NCBI GenBank assembly: GCA_018269055.1
Contig: JAFDVI010000043.1
Coordinates: forward strand, 1-64,000
Direction: 5' to 3'
DNA: 64,000 bases
DNA from: Acidobacteriota bacterium
Lineage (GTDB): Bacteria > Acidobacteriota > Blastocatellia > RBC074
Shown: positions 22,287-31,044 of the stretch, piece by piece
How positions within the stretch are numbered: position 1 is the stretch's first letter
How the letters are laid out: every line of letters begins with the position of its first letter
The notes under the pieces: generated by a model
Databases searched by the model: none
Seen by the model: only the letters and a program-made list of their open reading frames with translations
Told to the model about the DNA's origin: nothing
Program-made: the position numbers and the translations under genes

Positions 22287-22960
22287 ACACTGCGCCACGG
22301 TTAATTGAAGTCAGACAAAACGTGCTGAAAAAGAACGACGTTCTGGCGCGCGCTTTACGCCAGAGGTTTCGTGATGCGGGCGTCTGCGTCTTCAGTCTGG
22401 TTTCCAGCCCCGGCGCGGGTAAAACCACGCTGCTGGAAAAAACGCTGACTGAATTGCGCAGGCGCTGTCACGTTGCAGCGTTAGTCGGCGATTTGGCCAC
22501 GGAAAACGACGCTGCCAGACTTGCCCGCTCCGAAGCACCGGTCAAGCAAATCATCACCGGCACGGTTTGCCACCTGGAAGCAGCGATGGTCGAACAGGCG
22601 CTGGAAGGTTGGAATCTGGAAGAACTGGATTGCCTGATTATCGAAAACGTCGGCAACCTGGTTTGTCCGTCCAGTTACGATCTGGGCGAAGCTCTGCGGA
22701 TTGTGTTGATGTCTGTCACAGAAGGCGAGGATAAACCCTTGAAGTATCCGACCATCTTCAATACTTCCGACGTGGCGGTTATCACCAAGATTGATTTGGC
22801 CGAAGCTGTCGAATTCGATTTGAAGGCAGCCCATCGCAGCATTCAATCCGTCCGACCCGGGATGCAAATGTTCGAGGTTTCGGCCAAAACCGGCCAAGGC
22901 ATGGATGAATGGTTGGAGCTTTTACAATCGCGGATCGCAGAGACAGTCTTTCGAATTTGA
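22283..22960 (+). CDS. hypB: hydrogenase nickel-incorporation GTPase HypB
   Basis: A 225-aa SIMIBI-class GTPase that releases nickel to the large subunit with HypA. It has the P-loop SSPGAGKTTLLEKTL, the metal-site region GDLATENDAARL and TVCHLEAAMV, ENVGNLVCPSSYDLGE, and an NTSD/TKIDL nucleotide-specificity stretch. It lacks the His-rich N-terminal nickel store found in some homologues. The start at 22283, overlapping the hypA stop, was preferred to a codon 6 nt earlier. Confidence 0.95.
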   Translation: MNTAPRLIEVRQNVLKKNDVLARALRQRFRDAGVCVFSLVSSPGAGKTTLLEKTLTELRRRCHVAALVGDLATENDAARLARSEAPVKQIITGTVCHLEAAMVEQALEGWNLEELDCLIIENVGNLVCPSSYDLGEALRIVLMSVTEGEDKPLKYPTIFNTSDVAVITKIDLAEAVEFDLKAAHRSIQSVRPGMQMFEVSAKTGQGMDEWLELLQSRIAETVFRI

Positions 22961-23011
22961 CGTAGGTTTTATTGCATCTCACTTCGCGCGCTCCGCGAAC
23001 CAAACAAGCTT

Positions 23012-25303
23012 ATGACGACACGGGCACAAATTCTGGTCCGAGGCATTGTGCAAGGTGTTGGGTTTCGCCCTTACATCTTTTCGCTGGCCAGAAAACGTGC
23101 ATTACGCGGTCAGGTATTCAACAACACTTCCGGAGTCGTCATTGACATCGAAGGCGACGATCACGCGATTGAACTGTTCGTTGATGAAATCAGCCAGCAT
23201 CCACCGCCGCTTTCCCGAATCGAAACTGTCGAACGCAGTGACAATCTGATTCCTGCCGAATACAGCGACTTCCGAATTGTTGAAAGCGCTGCCGCCGGTC
23301 AAAAGTTCACGCCGATTTCCCCCGATATTGCCACTTGCCAGGATTGCCTGCGCGAATTGTTTGATCCGCGTGATCGCCGGTATCGCTATCCGTTCATCAA
23401 CTGCACAAACTGCGGGCCGCGCTTCACGATTATCGAAACCATCCCTTATGACCGTGCGCAAACCACAATGCGCGAGTTCAAAATGTGCATGGCCTGTTTG
23501 ACAGAGTATCAAAACCCGCTCGATCGTCGTTTTCATGCCGAACCAACTGCTTGCGCAGCTTGCGGACCAAAACTGTTCCTGACCGATGCAAACCAACAGA
23601 AGCTCATGCTGGAATCACACGAAGATCCCATCAGCCGCACGCGGCATCTTCTGTCGGAAGGAGCGATTGTCGCCATCAAAGGCCTGGGCGGATTTCATCT
23701 CGCCTGCGATGCACTCAATGCGGATTCGGTCGAGCGGCTGAGGTTTAGAAAATATCGCGAGGAAAAACCGTTTGCGTTGATGGCCGCGTCAGTTGATGTC
23801 GTACGGCAATTTTGTTTGGTATCGGAAGCGGAGAAAGCGCTGCTGCATTCGGAACGGCGTCCGATTGTGTTGCTCCAACGAAAACCGAAAGCTGACATTC
23901 CGGCTACCGTCGCTCCCGGCGTGCACACGCTGGGGTTTATGCTGCCCTACACGCCACTGCATTATTTGCTGTTGGATGGAATGGAGCGACCTTTGGTGAT
24001 GACCAGCGGCAATGTTTCCGACGAGCCAATCTGTTACGAAGACAGCGACGCTCGACGCAGATTGGCTGAAATCGCCGATTACTTCCTGACGCACAACCGG
24101 CGCATACATATGCGTACGGACGATTCGGTTACGCGCGTGATGTCAGGGGAAAAAGTTCTTCTGCGTCGTTCTCGCGGATACGCTCCCGCGCCGATCAAAA
24201 CTACGTTCAGCTTTCAGCAGCAAATTCTTGGCTGCGGAGCGGAGTTGAAAAATACATTTTGCCTCGCCCGCGACCGTTACGCATTCGTCAGCCACCACAT
24301 CGGCGATCTGGAAAACCTGGAAACGCTGCGCTCATTCGCCGAAGGAATTGAACACTTCAAACGACTCTTCGATTTGCATCCGCAAGCCGTCGCCTACGAC
24401 CTGCACCCGGAATACCTTTCCACCAAACATGCGCTGGCGATGGAGGAAATCAGCGTCAAAATCGGTGTGCAGCATCATCACGCGCACATCGCCAGTTGCC
24501 TGGCTGACAACGGCGTCGAAGGCGAAGTAATCGGCGTGGCGATGGATGGTTTGGGATTTGGGGAAGATGGCCGGTTCTGGGGCGGCGAATTTTTCGTGGC
24601 GGATTTTGTGGATGCCGAACGCATCGCGCATCTCGATTACATTCCGATGCCCGGCGGCACAAAAGCGATTCGCGAACCGTGGCGCATGGCTTCGGTGTAT
24701 TTGCACCGAGCACTGGGCAATGATTTTTGCGAATTGCCTCTGCCCTTTGCCGAAAAGCTGTATCAAATCACCTGGCCTACGTTGCGGAGCATGATTGCGG
24801 CAAACACGAATTGCCCCGAAACGTCCAGTATGGGCAGGCTTTTTGACGCCGTTTCCGCCTTGCTGGGCTTACGGGCGCGCGTCAGTTACGAAGGGCAGGC
24901 AGCAATCGAACTGGAAACGATTGCGGATCGTAACGTCGCATCCGGATACGAATTTGAAGTGACCGATTCCGGCGTGATCAAAACCGAACCGGTCATTCGC
25001 CGCGCAGTGGACGACCTGCTCGATGGCAGTCCGGCGTCGGAAATTTCCGCGAAGTTTCATTTGGCCGTCGCACAAATGATTTGGGCGTTGGCACATAAAG
25101 TGCGAACCACGCGTCATCTGAATCGCGTCGCGCTGTCAGGCGGCGTGTTTCAAAACATGGTTTTGGTCGAACACGCCAGCCGGATGCTGACGGCCGATGG
25201 ATTTGAAGTTCTAACCCATAACCGCGTGCCGACAAACGACGGCGGTATTTCGCTCGGACAGGTTTCCGTGGCCAATGCGCGTTTGTCGGCGGGGAGATTT
25301 TGA
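23012..25303 (+). CDS. hypF: carbamoyltransferase HypF
   Basis: A 763-aa enzyme that makes the CN ligand precursor by transferring carbamoyl to the C-terminal Cys of HypE. Domains in order: acylphosphatase (GIVQGVGFRPYIFSLA), two zinc-finger-like Cys pairs (CQDCLRE...CTNCGPRF and CMACLTE...CAACGPKL), YrdC-like domain (GAIVAIKGLGGFHLACDA; FMLPYTPLHYLLL; VMTSGNVSDEPI), and Kae1-like carbamoyltransferase domain (HHHAHIASCLADNG, DGLGFGEDGRFWGGE, ALSGGVFQNMVL). Full length. It is 51 bp after hypB and 4 bp before hypC. Confidence 0.95.
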   Translation: MTTRAQILVRGIVQGVGFRPYIFSLARKRALRGQVFNNTSGVVIDIEGDDHAIELFVDEISQHPPPLSRIETVERSDNLIPAEYSDFRIVESAAAGQKFTPISPDIATCQDCLRELFDPRDRRYRYPFINCTNCGPRFTIIETIPYDRAQTTMREFKMCMACLTEYQNPLDRRFHAEPTACAACGPKLFLTDANQQKLMLESHEDPISRTRHLLSEGAIVAIKGLGGFHLACDALNADSVERLRFRKYREEKPFALMAASVDVVRQFCLVSEAEKALLHSERRPIVLLQRKPKADIPATVAPGVHTLGFMLPYTPLHYLLLDGMERPLVMTSGNVSDEPICYEDSDARRRLAEIADYFLTHNRRIHMRTDDSVTRVMSGEKVLLRRSRGYAPAPIKTTFSFQQQILGCGAELKNTFCLARDRYAFVSHHIGDLENLETLRSFAEGIEHFKRLFDLHPQAVAYDLHPEYLSTKHALAMEEISVKIGVQHHHAHIASCLADNGVEGEVIGVAMDGLGFGEDGRFWGGEFFVADFVDAERIAHLDYIPMPGGTKAIREPWRMASVYLHRALGNDFCELPLPFAEKLYQITWPTLRSMIAANTNCPETSSMGRLFDAVSALLGLRARVSYEGQAAIELETIADRNVASGYEFEVTDSGVIKTEPVIRRAVDDLLDGSPASEISAKFHLAVAQMIWALAHKVRTTRHLNRVALSGGVFQNMVLVEHASRMLTADGFEVLTHNRVPTNDGGISLGQVSVANARLSAGRF

Positions 25304-25307
25304 GTTT

Positions 25308-25568
25308 ATGTGTTTAGCAATACCCGGAAGGATTGTTGAAATCGTGGATGCGGAAAACCAGATCGCCAAAGTCGAAGTCGGCGGCGTGCGTCGCGGCGTG
25401 CATACCGGCATGCTCGACGATGTAAAGATCGGCGATTACGTGCTCGTACACGTCGGCTTCGCCCTGAGCAAAGTGGACGAAAAGGAAGCCGAGGAAACGC
25501 TGCGCCTGTTGCGGGAACTGGGTTCCTATCAGGACGAATTCGAACAGTTCCAGACGTCGTTGGAGTAA
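25308..25568 (+). CDS. hypC: hydrogenase assembly chaperone HypC
   Basis: An 86-aa HypC/HupF chaperone that carries the Fe(CN)2CO unit from HypD to the large subunit. The start MCLAIPGRIVEI gives Cys2, the essential ligand after Met removal. It continues with the usual OB-like strands (AKVEVGGVRRGVHTGML, GDYVLVHVGFALSKVDEKEA). The ATG at 25308 was chosen over an in-frame codon at 25275 because the family begins MCLA. Confidence 0.95.
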   Translation: MCLAIPGRIVEIVDAENQIAKVEVGGVRRGVHTGMLDDVKIGDYVLVHVGFALSKVDEKEAEETLRLLRELGSYQDEFEQFQTSLE

Positions 25569-25572
25569 TGCA

Positions 25573-26268
25573 ATGTCGCAAAGTATCGAGGATTTCTCAC
25601 GCGCCTTTTATCCGTTTCTGCACGAAGGCAAAAAACAGCCTGAAGCGCTGTTGGAGGAATTACGCTTCTCGCTGCTGGAAAAGGCGCGAGAGAGCATGGA
25701 CGTAAAACAGCGTTTTTTTGAGGAAAACCAGGAAACCATTCTGGCGGCTTCGCTGGCGCTGGCAAAAACATTTCATCGCGGACGCAAGTTGCTGGTTTGC
25801 GGCAACGGCGGATCGGCAACCGATGCGCAACACATCGCCGTCGAGTTCATGCATCCCATCACTGTCGGTCGAAAAGCCTTGCCCGCCGTTTGCCTGAACA
25901 ACGATATGGCGATGGTCACTGCCGTAGCCAACGACGTAAGTTTTGACGATGTTTTCACGCGGCAAATCATCGCTCTGGGTTGCGAAGGGGATGCGCTGCT
26001 GGCGATTTCGACCAGCGGAAATTCAGACAATCTATTGCACGGAATTGCCACCGCCCGACGCTTGAAGCTATTGACAATTGGCTTTGCCGGAAACGACGGC
26101 GGCAGGATGGCGGAAATGCAGCGCGACGGGTTGCTGGATTTTTGCCTGTCGGCTCCCTCTTCCAGCATCCATCGTATTCAGGAAACACACGTCACGCTGT
26201 ATCACGTCATGTGGGATCTGGTTCACACCTTTCTGCAGGATGGCGTGCTGGTTGAAAGGCAGATATGA
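25573..26268 (+). CDS. SIS-domain (GmhA-like) sugar-phosphate isomerase within hyp operon
   Basis: A 231-aa SIS-domain protein of the sedoheptulose-7-phosphate isomerase (GmhA) type. Motifs: LLVCGNGGSATDAQHIAVEF (sugar-phosphate loop), LNNDMAMVTAVANDVSFDDVF, LLAISTSGNSDNLL, and the C-terminal IQETHVTLYHVMWDLVH with the catalytic-type Glu/His. It lies between hypC and hypD with a 4-bp gap before and a 4-nt overlap after, so it is fully embedded in the maturation operon. A GmhA-type gene at this point is recurrent in group 1h loci; its role in hydrogenase biogenesis is unknown. No heptose or LPS genes are nearby. Confidence 0.88.
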   Translation: MSQSIEDFSRAFYPFLHEGKKQPEALLEELRFSLLEKARESMDVKQRFFEENQETILAASLALAKTFHRGRKLLVCGNGGSATDAQHIAVEFMHPITVGRKALPAVCLNNDMAMVTAVANDVSFDDVFTRQIIALGCEGDALLAISTSGNSDNLLHGIATARRLKLLTIGFAGNDGGRMAEMQRDGLLDFCLSAPSSSIHRIQETHVTLYHVMWDLVHTFLQDGVLVERQI

Positions 26269-27392
26269 AATTCATTGACGAATATCGGCAAAGCGATTTG
26301 GCGCGAACTCTGGCCGGCAAGATTGCCGAGATGACTTCGCGGCCATTGAAGCTGATGGAAGTTTGCGGCGGCCATACGCATACGATTTTCAAATACGGCA
26401 TTGAAGATTTGCTGCCGCCCAACATTGAAATGATCCACGGGCCGGGCTGCCCGGTGTGTGTCATTCCGATGGGACGCACCGACGACGCCATTACGCTGGC
26501 GCGAGAACCGGGCGTGATTTTCACAACTTATGGCGATGCGATGCGCGTTCCCGGATCGAAGATGAGTTTGTTGGACGCCAAAGCCGCAGGCGCAGACGTT
26601 CGCATGGTGTATTCGCCGCTCGACGCACTGAAGATTGCGAAAAAAACGCCTGACCGCCACGTCATCTTTTTCGCGCTGGGATTTGAAACCACTTCGCCTT
26701 CGACGGCCATGACCGTTTTGCAAGCGGCCAAAGAAGGCGTCGAAAACTTCGGCGTCTTTTGCAACCACATCACCATACTTCCCGCGCTCAAAGCGATGTT
26801 GGATTCGCCGGATTTGCAGCTTGACGGGTTCGTCGGCCCGGGCCACGTCAGCACCATCATCGGCACGCGGCCTTACGAATTTGTGCCGCGCGAATACGGC
26901 AAGCCGTTGGTCGTTTCCGGCTTTGAGCCGCTCGACATCCTGCAATCGGTTTACATGATCGTCAAACAGGTGGTCGAAGGTCGCGCCGAAGTCGAAAACC
27001 AGTACGGACGCGTTGTACCGCGCGACGGCAACCAGCGTGCGCTGGAAGCATTATTCGAGGTGTTTGAACCGCGCGATTTTTTTGAGTGGCGCGGATTGGG
27101 TTCCATTGCTCATAGCGGCATGAAGTTGCGACCGAAATATGCGGCTTACGACGCGGAGTTGAAATTCAGCGTTCCGGGGTTGCGCGTTGCCGACCCGAAG
27201 GCTTGCCAATGCGGCGAGATTTTGAAAGGCGTCAAAAAACCCTGGGAGTGCAAGGTATTCGGCACGGCCTGTACACCGGAAACCCCCATTGGTTCGTGCA
27301 TGGTTTCCAGCGAAGGCGCTTGCGCGGCGTATTACAACTTCGGGAGATTGTCGAAAGTGGCTGAGCGTTCGGCTGCCAATGCGAGGGCATGA
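26265..27392 (+). CDS. hypD: hydrogenase formation protein HypD
   Basis: A 375-aa Fe-S scaffold on which the Fe(CN)2CO group is built with HypC and HypE. Motifs: VCGGHTHTIFKYGI, HGPGCPVCVIPMG, TYGDAMRVPGS, FFALGFETTSPSTA, GFVGPGHVSTIIG, and the C-terminal [4Fe-4S] cysteines (ACQCGEILKG, ECKVFGTACTPETPIGSCMV). Full length. The ATG overlaps the SIS gene stop, and the 3' end overlaps hypE by 4 nt. Confidence 0.95.
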   Translation: MKFIDEYRQSDLARTLAGKIAEMTSRPLKLMEVCGGHTHTIFKYGIEDLLPPNIEMIHGPGCPVCVIPMGRTDDAITLAREPGVIFTTYGDAMRVPGSKMSLLDAKAAGADVRMVYSPLDALKIAKKTPDRHVIFFALGFETTSPSTAMTVLQAAKEGVENFGVFCNHITILPALKAMLDSPDLQLDGFVGPGHVSTIIGTRPYEFVPREYGKPLVVSGFEPLDILQSVYMIVKQVVEGRAEVENQYGRVVPRDGNQRALEALFEVFEPRDFFEWRGLGSIAHSGMKLRPKYAAYDAELKFSVPGLRVADPKACQCGEILKGVKKPWECKVFGTACTPETPIGSCMVSSEGACAAYYNFGRLSKVAERSAANARA

Positions 27393-28495
27393 TGACAGAA
27401 CAATTCACTCCATCGCCTCTGTTCACACGCGTCGAACGTGCACGGCGACGAAAACCCAGAGTCCGGGACGAATTCATTACGCTTGCTCACGGCAGCGGCG
27501 GCAAGGCCATGCGTGAACTGGTCGAAGGGTTGTTTCTGGAGTATTTGCGAAATCCGCTGCTGGAAAAGCTGGAAGATCAAGCCGTTTTTCAGGTCAACTC
27601 GTCATTACCCAGACTGGCGTTCACAACGGACTCTTACGTCGTCACGCCGATTTTCTTTCCTGGCGGCGATATTGGTGAACTGGCCGTCAATGGCACGATC
27701 AACGATTTGGCGATGAGCGGCGCGCGGCCACTGTACCTGTCCGCCGGATTCATTTTGGAAGAAGGATTTCCTGTCGAAGACCTCAAGCGAATTCTGGTTT
27801 CGATGCGCGATGCCGCGCATGAAGCAGGAGTCGAAATCGTCACCGGCGACACGAAAGTCGTACAGAAAGGCAGCGCCGACAAAATCTTCATCAACACTTC
27901 CGGCATCGGCGTTATCGAACATTCGGTCAGCCTCTCCGCTTCCGCCGCGCGCGCAGGCGACAAGGTGATTGTCAGCGGAACGATTGGAGATCACGGAACG
28001 ACGATTTTGATCGCGCGCGGCGACCTTGAACTGGAAACGGATATTGGCAGCGATACCGCGCCGCTGCATTTGCTGGTCGCGGACATGCTTAGCGAAACCG
28101 CACGGCTCGGCGCGCCTGACGCAATTCGCTGCATGCGTGATCCGACGCGTGGAGGCGTAGCGACCACGCTCAATGAAATCGCCCTCAGTTCCGAAGTCTG
28201 CATTCAAATCCACGAAGATCGAATTCCGGTTCGCGAAGAAGTGAAGGGCGCATGCGAAATTCTGGGACTTGATCCGTTGTATGTCGCCAACGAAGGGAAG
28301 CTGATTGCTCTGGTTTCCGGCGAAGTTGCCGAAGCGATTGTCGGGCGCATGCGCCAGAATCCGTATGGACACGACGCCTGCATCATCGGCGAGGTGAAAC
28401 CGGAACCGCAGGGTATCGTGACAATGGTCACGGGATTCGGCGGCAGTCGCATCGTGGATATGCTGGTCGGGGAGCAACTGCCTCGAATTTGCTGA
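27389..28495 (+). CDS. hypE: hydrogenase expression/formation protein HypE
   Basis: A 368-aa PurM/ThiL-fold ATPase that dehydrates the thiocarboxamide on its last cysteine to cyanide for the active site. Motifs: ITLAHGSGGKAMRELVEGL, TTDSYVVTPIFFPGGDIGEL, GDTKVVQKG, MRDPTRGGVATTLNEIA, and the tail PRIC with the terminal Cys that HypF modifies. It overlaps hypD by 4 nt and is the last gene of the hydrogenase island. It converges on the first ADOP gene with only 29 bp between stops and no obvious terminator hairpin. Confidence 0.95.
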   Translation: MMTEQFTPSPLFTRVERARRRKPRVRDEFITLAHGSGGKAMRELVEGLFLEYLRNPLLEKLEDQAVFQVNSSLPRLAFTTDSYVVTPIFFPGGDIGELAVNGTINDLAMSGARPLYLSAGFILEEGFPVEDLKRILVSMRDAAHEAGVEIVTGDTKVVQKGSADKIFINTSGIGVIEHSVSLSASAARAGDKVIVSGTIGDHGTTILIARGDLELETDIGSDTAPLHLLVADMLSETARLGAPDAIRCMRDPTRGGVATTLNEIALSSEVCIQIHEDRIPVREEVKGACEILGLDPLYVANEGKLIALVSGEVAEAIVGRMRQNPYGHDACIIGEVKPEPQGIVTMVTGFGGSRIVDMLVGEQLPRIC

Positions 28496-28524
28496 CCGCG
28501 TGGCTCAACGGTTAGCAATCGAAT

Positions 28525-30960
28525 TCATTCGCACCGCAAAGCAATCATCGGGTCTATCTTCGCGGCTCTTCTGGCCGGAATCCAACAGGCAACCGCCGCA
28601 ACGACCATCAACAACAACGTCACGCCCGCAAAGGTCACAGGATCGGAGGCTTTTACGTTGAATAACAGCGTCTGCATCAACCCCGTCATGCCCAGCGCCC
28701 CCAGTAACCCCAGGCCGATACCAATCAATGTCAGCACCATTCCCTGTCCGATTACCAGTTTCAATACATCGCCGACCTGCGCGCCCAACGCCATGCGAAT
28801 GCCGATTTCCTGCGTTTGCCGCGAAACGGTGTAAGAAATCACGCCGTAAATTCCTGTCACCGTCAGCAACAACCCTACCGAACCGAACAGGGCAAACAGA
28901 AATGTGTAAAATCTTGTTTGCGCCACCGTGTCTGAAATCGCCGTCGTCAGCGGTTGCACTTTCGACACCGGAACGGTTTTGTCGTTCGATCGAATCGTTT
29001 CCGTGAAGCTGTTGGTGAATCCCGCGACATCGTTCGTCGTTCGCACAAAGAAACTTCCCCATCCCCAACTGTTCTGCTGGTACGGCAGATAAATTTCCGG
29101 CGTCGCCGCTTTGGTCAAACTACTGTGATGCACATCGCCAACAACGCCGACGATTTCCCATCGCTCCGGGTCACCGTCATTCTGGTTTGCTCCGATGTTC
29201 GAGATGTATTTGCCGATCGGCTCTTCGTTCGAAAAGTAACGGTTGGCAAGGGTCTCGTTGATAATGGCTGCGCCGATTCCGCCGCGCTGATCCTGTTCGG
29301 TGAAATAACGGCCTTTCAGCAAAGGAATTTTGATCGCCTGAAAGTATTGCGAAGTGACGCTACGATTGTTGGCAGTCGGTTCCTGTCCGGGTTCGGGTTT
29401 GGGGCGGCCTTCGATACGGAAATCGCTGCCCACGTTGCCGCCGCTGAATGGCATCGGAGCGACGAATGCAGCGCTTTCGACGCCGGGCAAAGCCTTCAGC
29501 CGATCAAGGGTTTGATCGACGTACTGCATACGCTCTTTGTGATTTTCATACGCCGCCCGGGTCATGCTGACCTGACCGGTCAGCACATTCTTTGGATCAA
29601 AGCCTGGCGGAACATTCACCAGCGAAGCGAAACTGCGCATCATCAATCCCGCGCCAACCAGCAGCATCAATCCCAGCGCGACTTCAGAAACAACCAATGA
29701 GTTTCGCCACCAAACCAACGCGCCACCGCTGGTCGCACTTTTTGATCCTGCCTTCAGAACTTCGTTGATGTCCGGGCGAGCTGCTTTGAAAATCGGCAGC
29801 ACGCTGAAAAGCAGCGCGGTCAAGGCGGATACTGCCAGGGTAAAGCCTAGCACGCGCCCGCTCATCTGCACTTCCTCAAGTCGCGGCAGTTGCTCCGCGC
29901 CGTAATACTTGATCGCGCTGAGTCCCCACACAGACATCAGCAGCCCTGCTCCACCGGAAAGTAGCGCCAGCAGCAAACTTTCGGTCAGCAATTGTCGCGC
30001 AATTCGCCACGTTCCCGCGCCCAACGCAACCCGCAAAGCCAGTTCCTTTTCCCGAACGCTTGCTCGTACCAACATCAGATTCGTCACGTTTGTGCAGGCA
30101 ATCAGAAGTAGAAAGCCGACCGCTCCCAGCAATACCCACAGCGCGCGCCGCACGTCTTTCCCAACAATCTGTTCGCCTACGGGTACCAGGTACGCGGTTT
30201 CGTTTTTGTGGTATTGGGGAAATTGCTGCTCCAAATTCGCCGTAATGGCAGTTAAATCTGCTTGCGCCTGCGTGAAGCTCACGCCGGGCTTCAAACGGCC
30301 AAGCACTTTCAGCACCTGCGCGCCGCGCTGATCGAGGTTTCCGCCTTCGCCCGCAATCGTGGTCAGAAGCTCCACGTCTTTTCCGATCATCGGAAACTCG
30401 AACCCCGGCGGCAAAATGCCAATGATGGTAAACGGTTTGCTGCTCAGTGTCAGTTGTTGCCCGATTGCCGATTCGCTGCCGCCCAGACGGTTTTGCCAAA
30501 ACTGATAGCTAATGATGGTCGCGCCCGCCGACCCGCGCTTTTCTTCTTCCGCTTGAAAGTCGCGTCCTCGGAACAGATTGACTTTCAACAGCGACAGGAA
30601 ATTGGCGCTGACGCGCAGAGCCGGCACGATTTCCGCACTGCTTTCATTGAGCACAATTACGCCGTTGGGCTTGTAAGCCGCCATCGCTTCAAAACTGCGG
30701 TTCTGCGCGCGCCAATCCTGCAACTCCAGATAGGAAATATAGCCTTCCGCGCGTTTGTCTTTCGCCGTTCGCCAGATTGCTGTCACGCGATCCGCATCAA
30801 CAATGTGCGGCGGATTCAAAATCAGCGCGTTGATGACACTGAAAATTGCCGTATTTGCGCCAATGCCGAGCGCCAACGTCAGCACAGCAACTACCGTAAA
30901 GCCGGGTTGTCTCATCAATGTCCGTGCGCCGTAACGTAAATCTTGCCAAAGTGTTTGCAT
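28525..30960 (-). CDS. ADOP-family orphan ABC permease, copy 2
   Basis: An 811-aa two-FtsX-domain permease. The ATG at 30960 is preceded by CAGGGAGACTT and starts MQTLWQDLRYGARTLMRQPG, then a TM helix. The first FtsX core is LIACTNVTNLMLVRASVRE with LALRVALGAGTWRIARQLL; the second reads FALFGSVGLLLTVTGIYGVI and ends PARRAAKIDPMIALRCE. The MacB-like periplasmic part has YLELQDWRAQNRSFEAM and VSANFLSLLKV. It is the 3'-most member of the array, convergent with hypE, and 84 bp downstream of copy 3. No ATPase is adjacent. Confidence 0.9.
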   Translation of the reverse strand: MQTLWQDLRYGARTLMRQPGFTVVAVLTLALGIGANTAIFSVINALILNPPHIVDADRVTAIWRTAKDKRAEGYISYLELQDWRAQNRSFEAMAAYKPNGVIVLNESSAEIVPALRVSANFLSLLKVNLFRGRDFQAEEEKRGSAGATIISYQFWQNRLGGSESAIGQQLTLSSKPFTIIGILPPGFEFPMIGKDVELLTTIAGEGGNLDQRGAQVLKVLGRLKPGVSFTQAQADLTAITANLEQQFPQYHKNETAYLVPVGEQIVGKDVRRALWVLLGAVGFLLLIACTNVTNLMLVRASVREKELALRVALGAGTWRIARQLLTESLLLALLSGGAGLLMSVWGLSAIKYYGAEQLPRLEEVQMSGRVLGFTLAVSALTALLFSVLPIFKAARPDINEVLKAGSKSATSGGALVWWRNSLVVSEVALGLMLLVGAGLMMRSFASLVNVPPGFDPKNVLTGQVSMTRAAYENHKERMQYVDQTLDRLKALPGVESAAFVAPMPFSGGNVGSDFRIEGRPKPEPGQEPTANNRSVTSQYFQAIKIPLLKGRYFTEQDQRGGIGAAIINETLANRYFSNEEPIGKYISNIGANQNDGDPERWEIVGVVGDVHHSSLTKAATPEIYLPYQQNSWGWGSFFVRTTNDVAGFTNSFTETIRSNDKTVPVSKVQPLTTAISDTVAQTRFYTFLFALFGSVGLLLTVTGIYGVISYTVSRQTQEIGIRMALGAQVGDVLKLVIGQGMVLTLIGIGLGLLGALGMTGLMQTLLFNVKASDPVTFAGVTLLLMVVAAVACWIPARRAAKIDPMIALRCE

Positions 30961-31044
30961 AAGTCTCCCTGTCGAAAGGATGAAGTCGGAATAATGCAGG
31001 ATGAATTCTTTGCCGTTCATTCATCATTCCGCATTCATGCTTCA

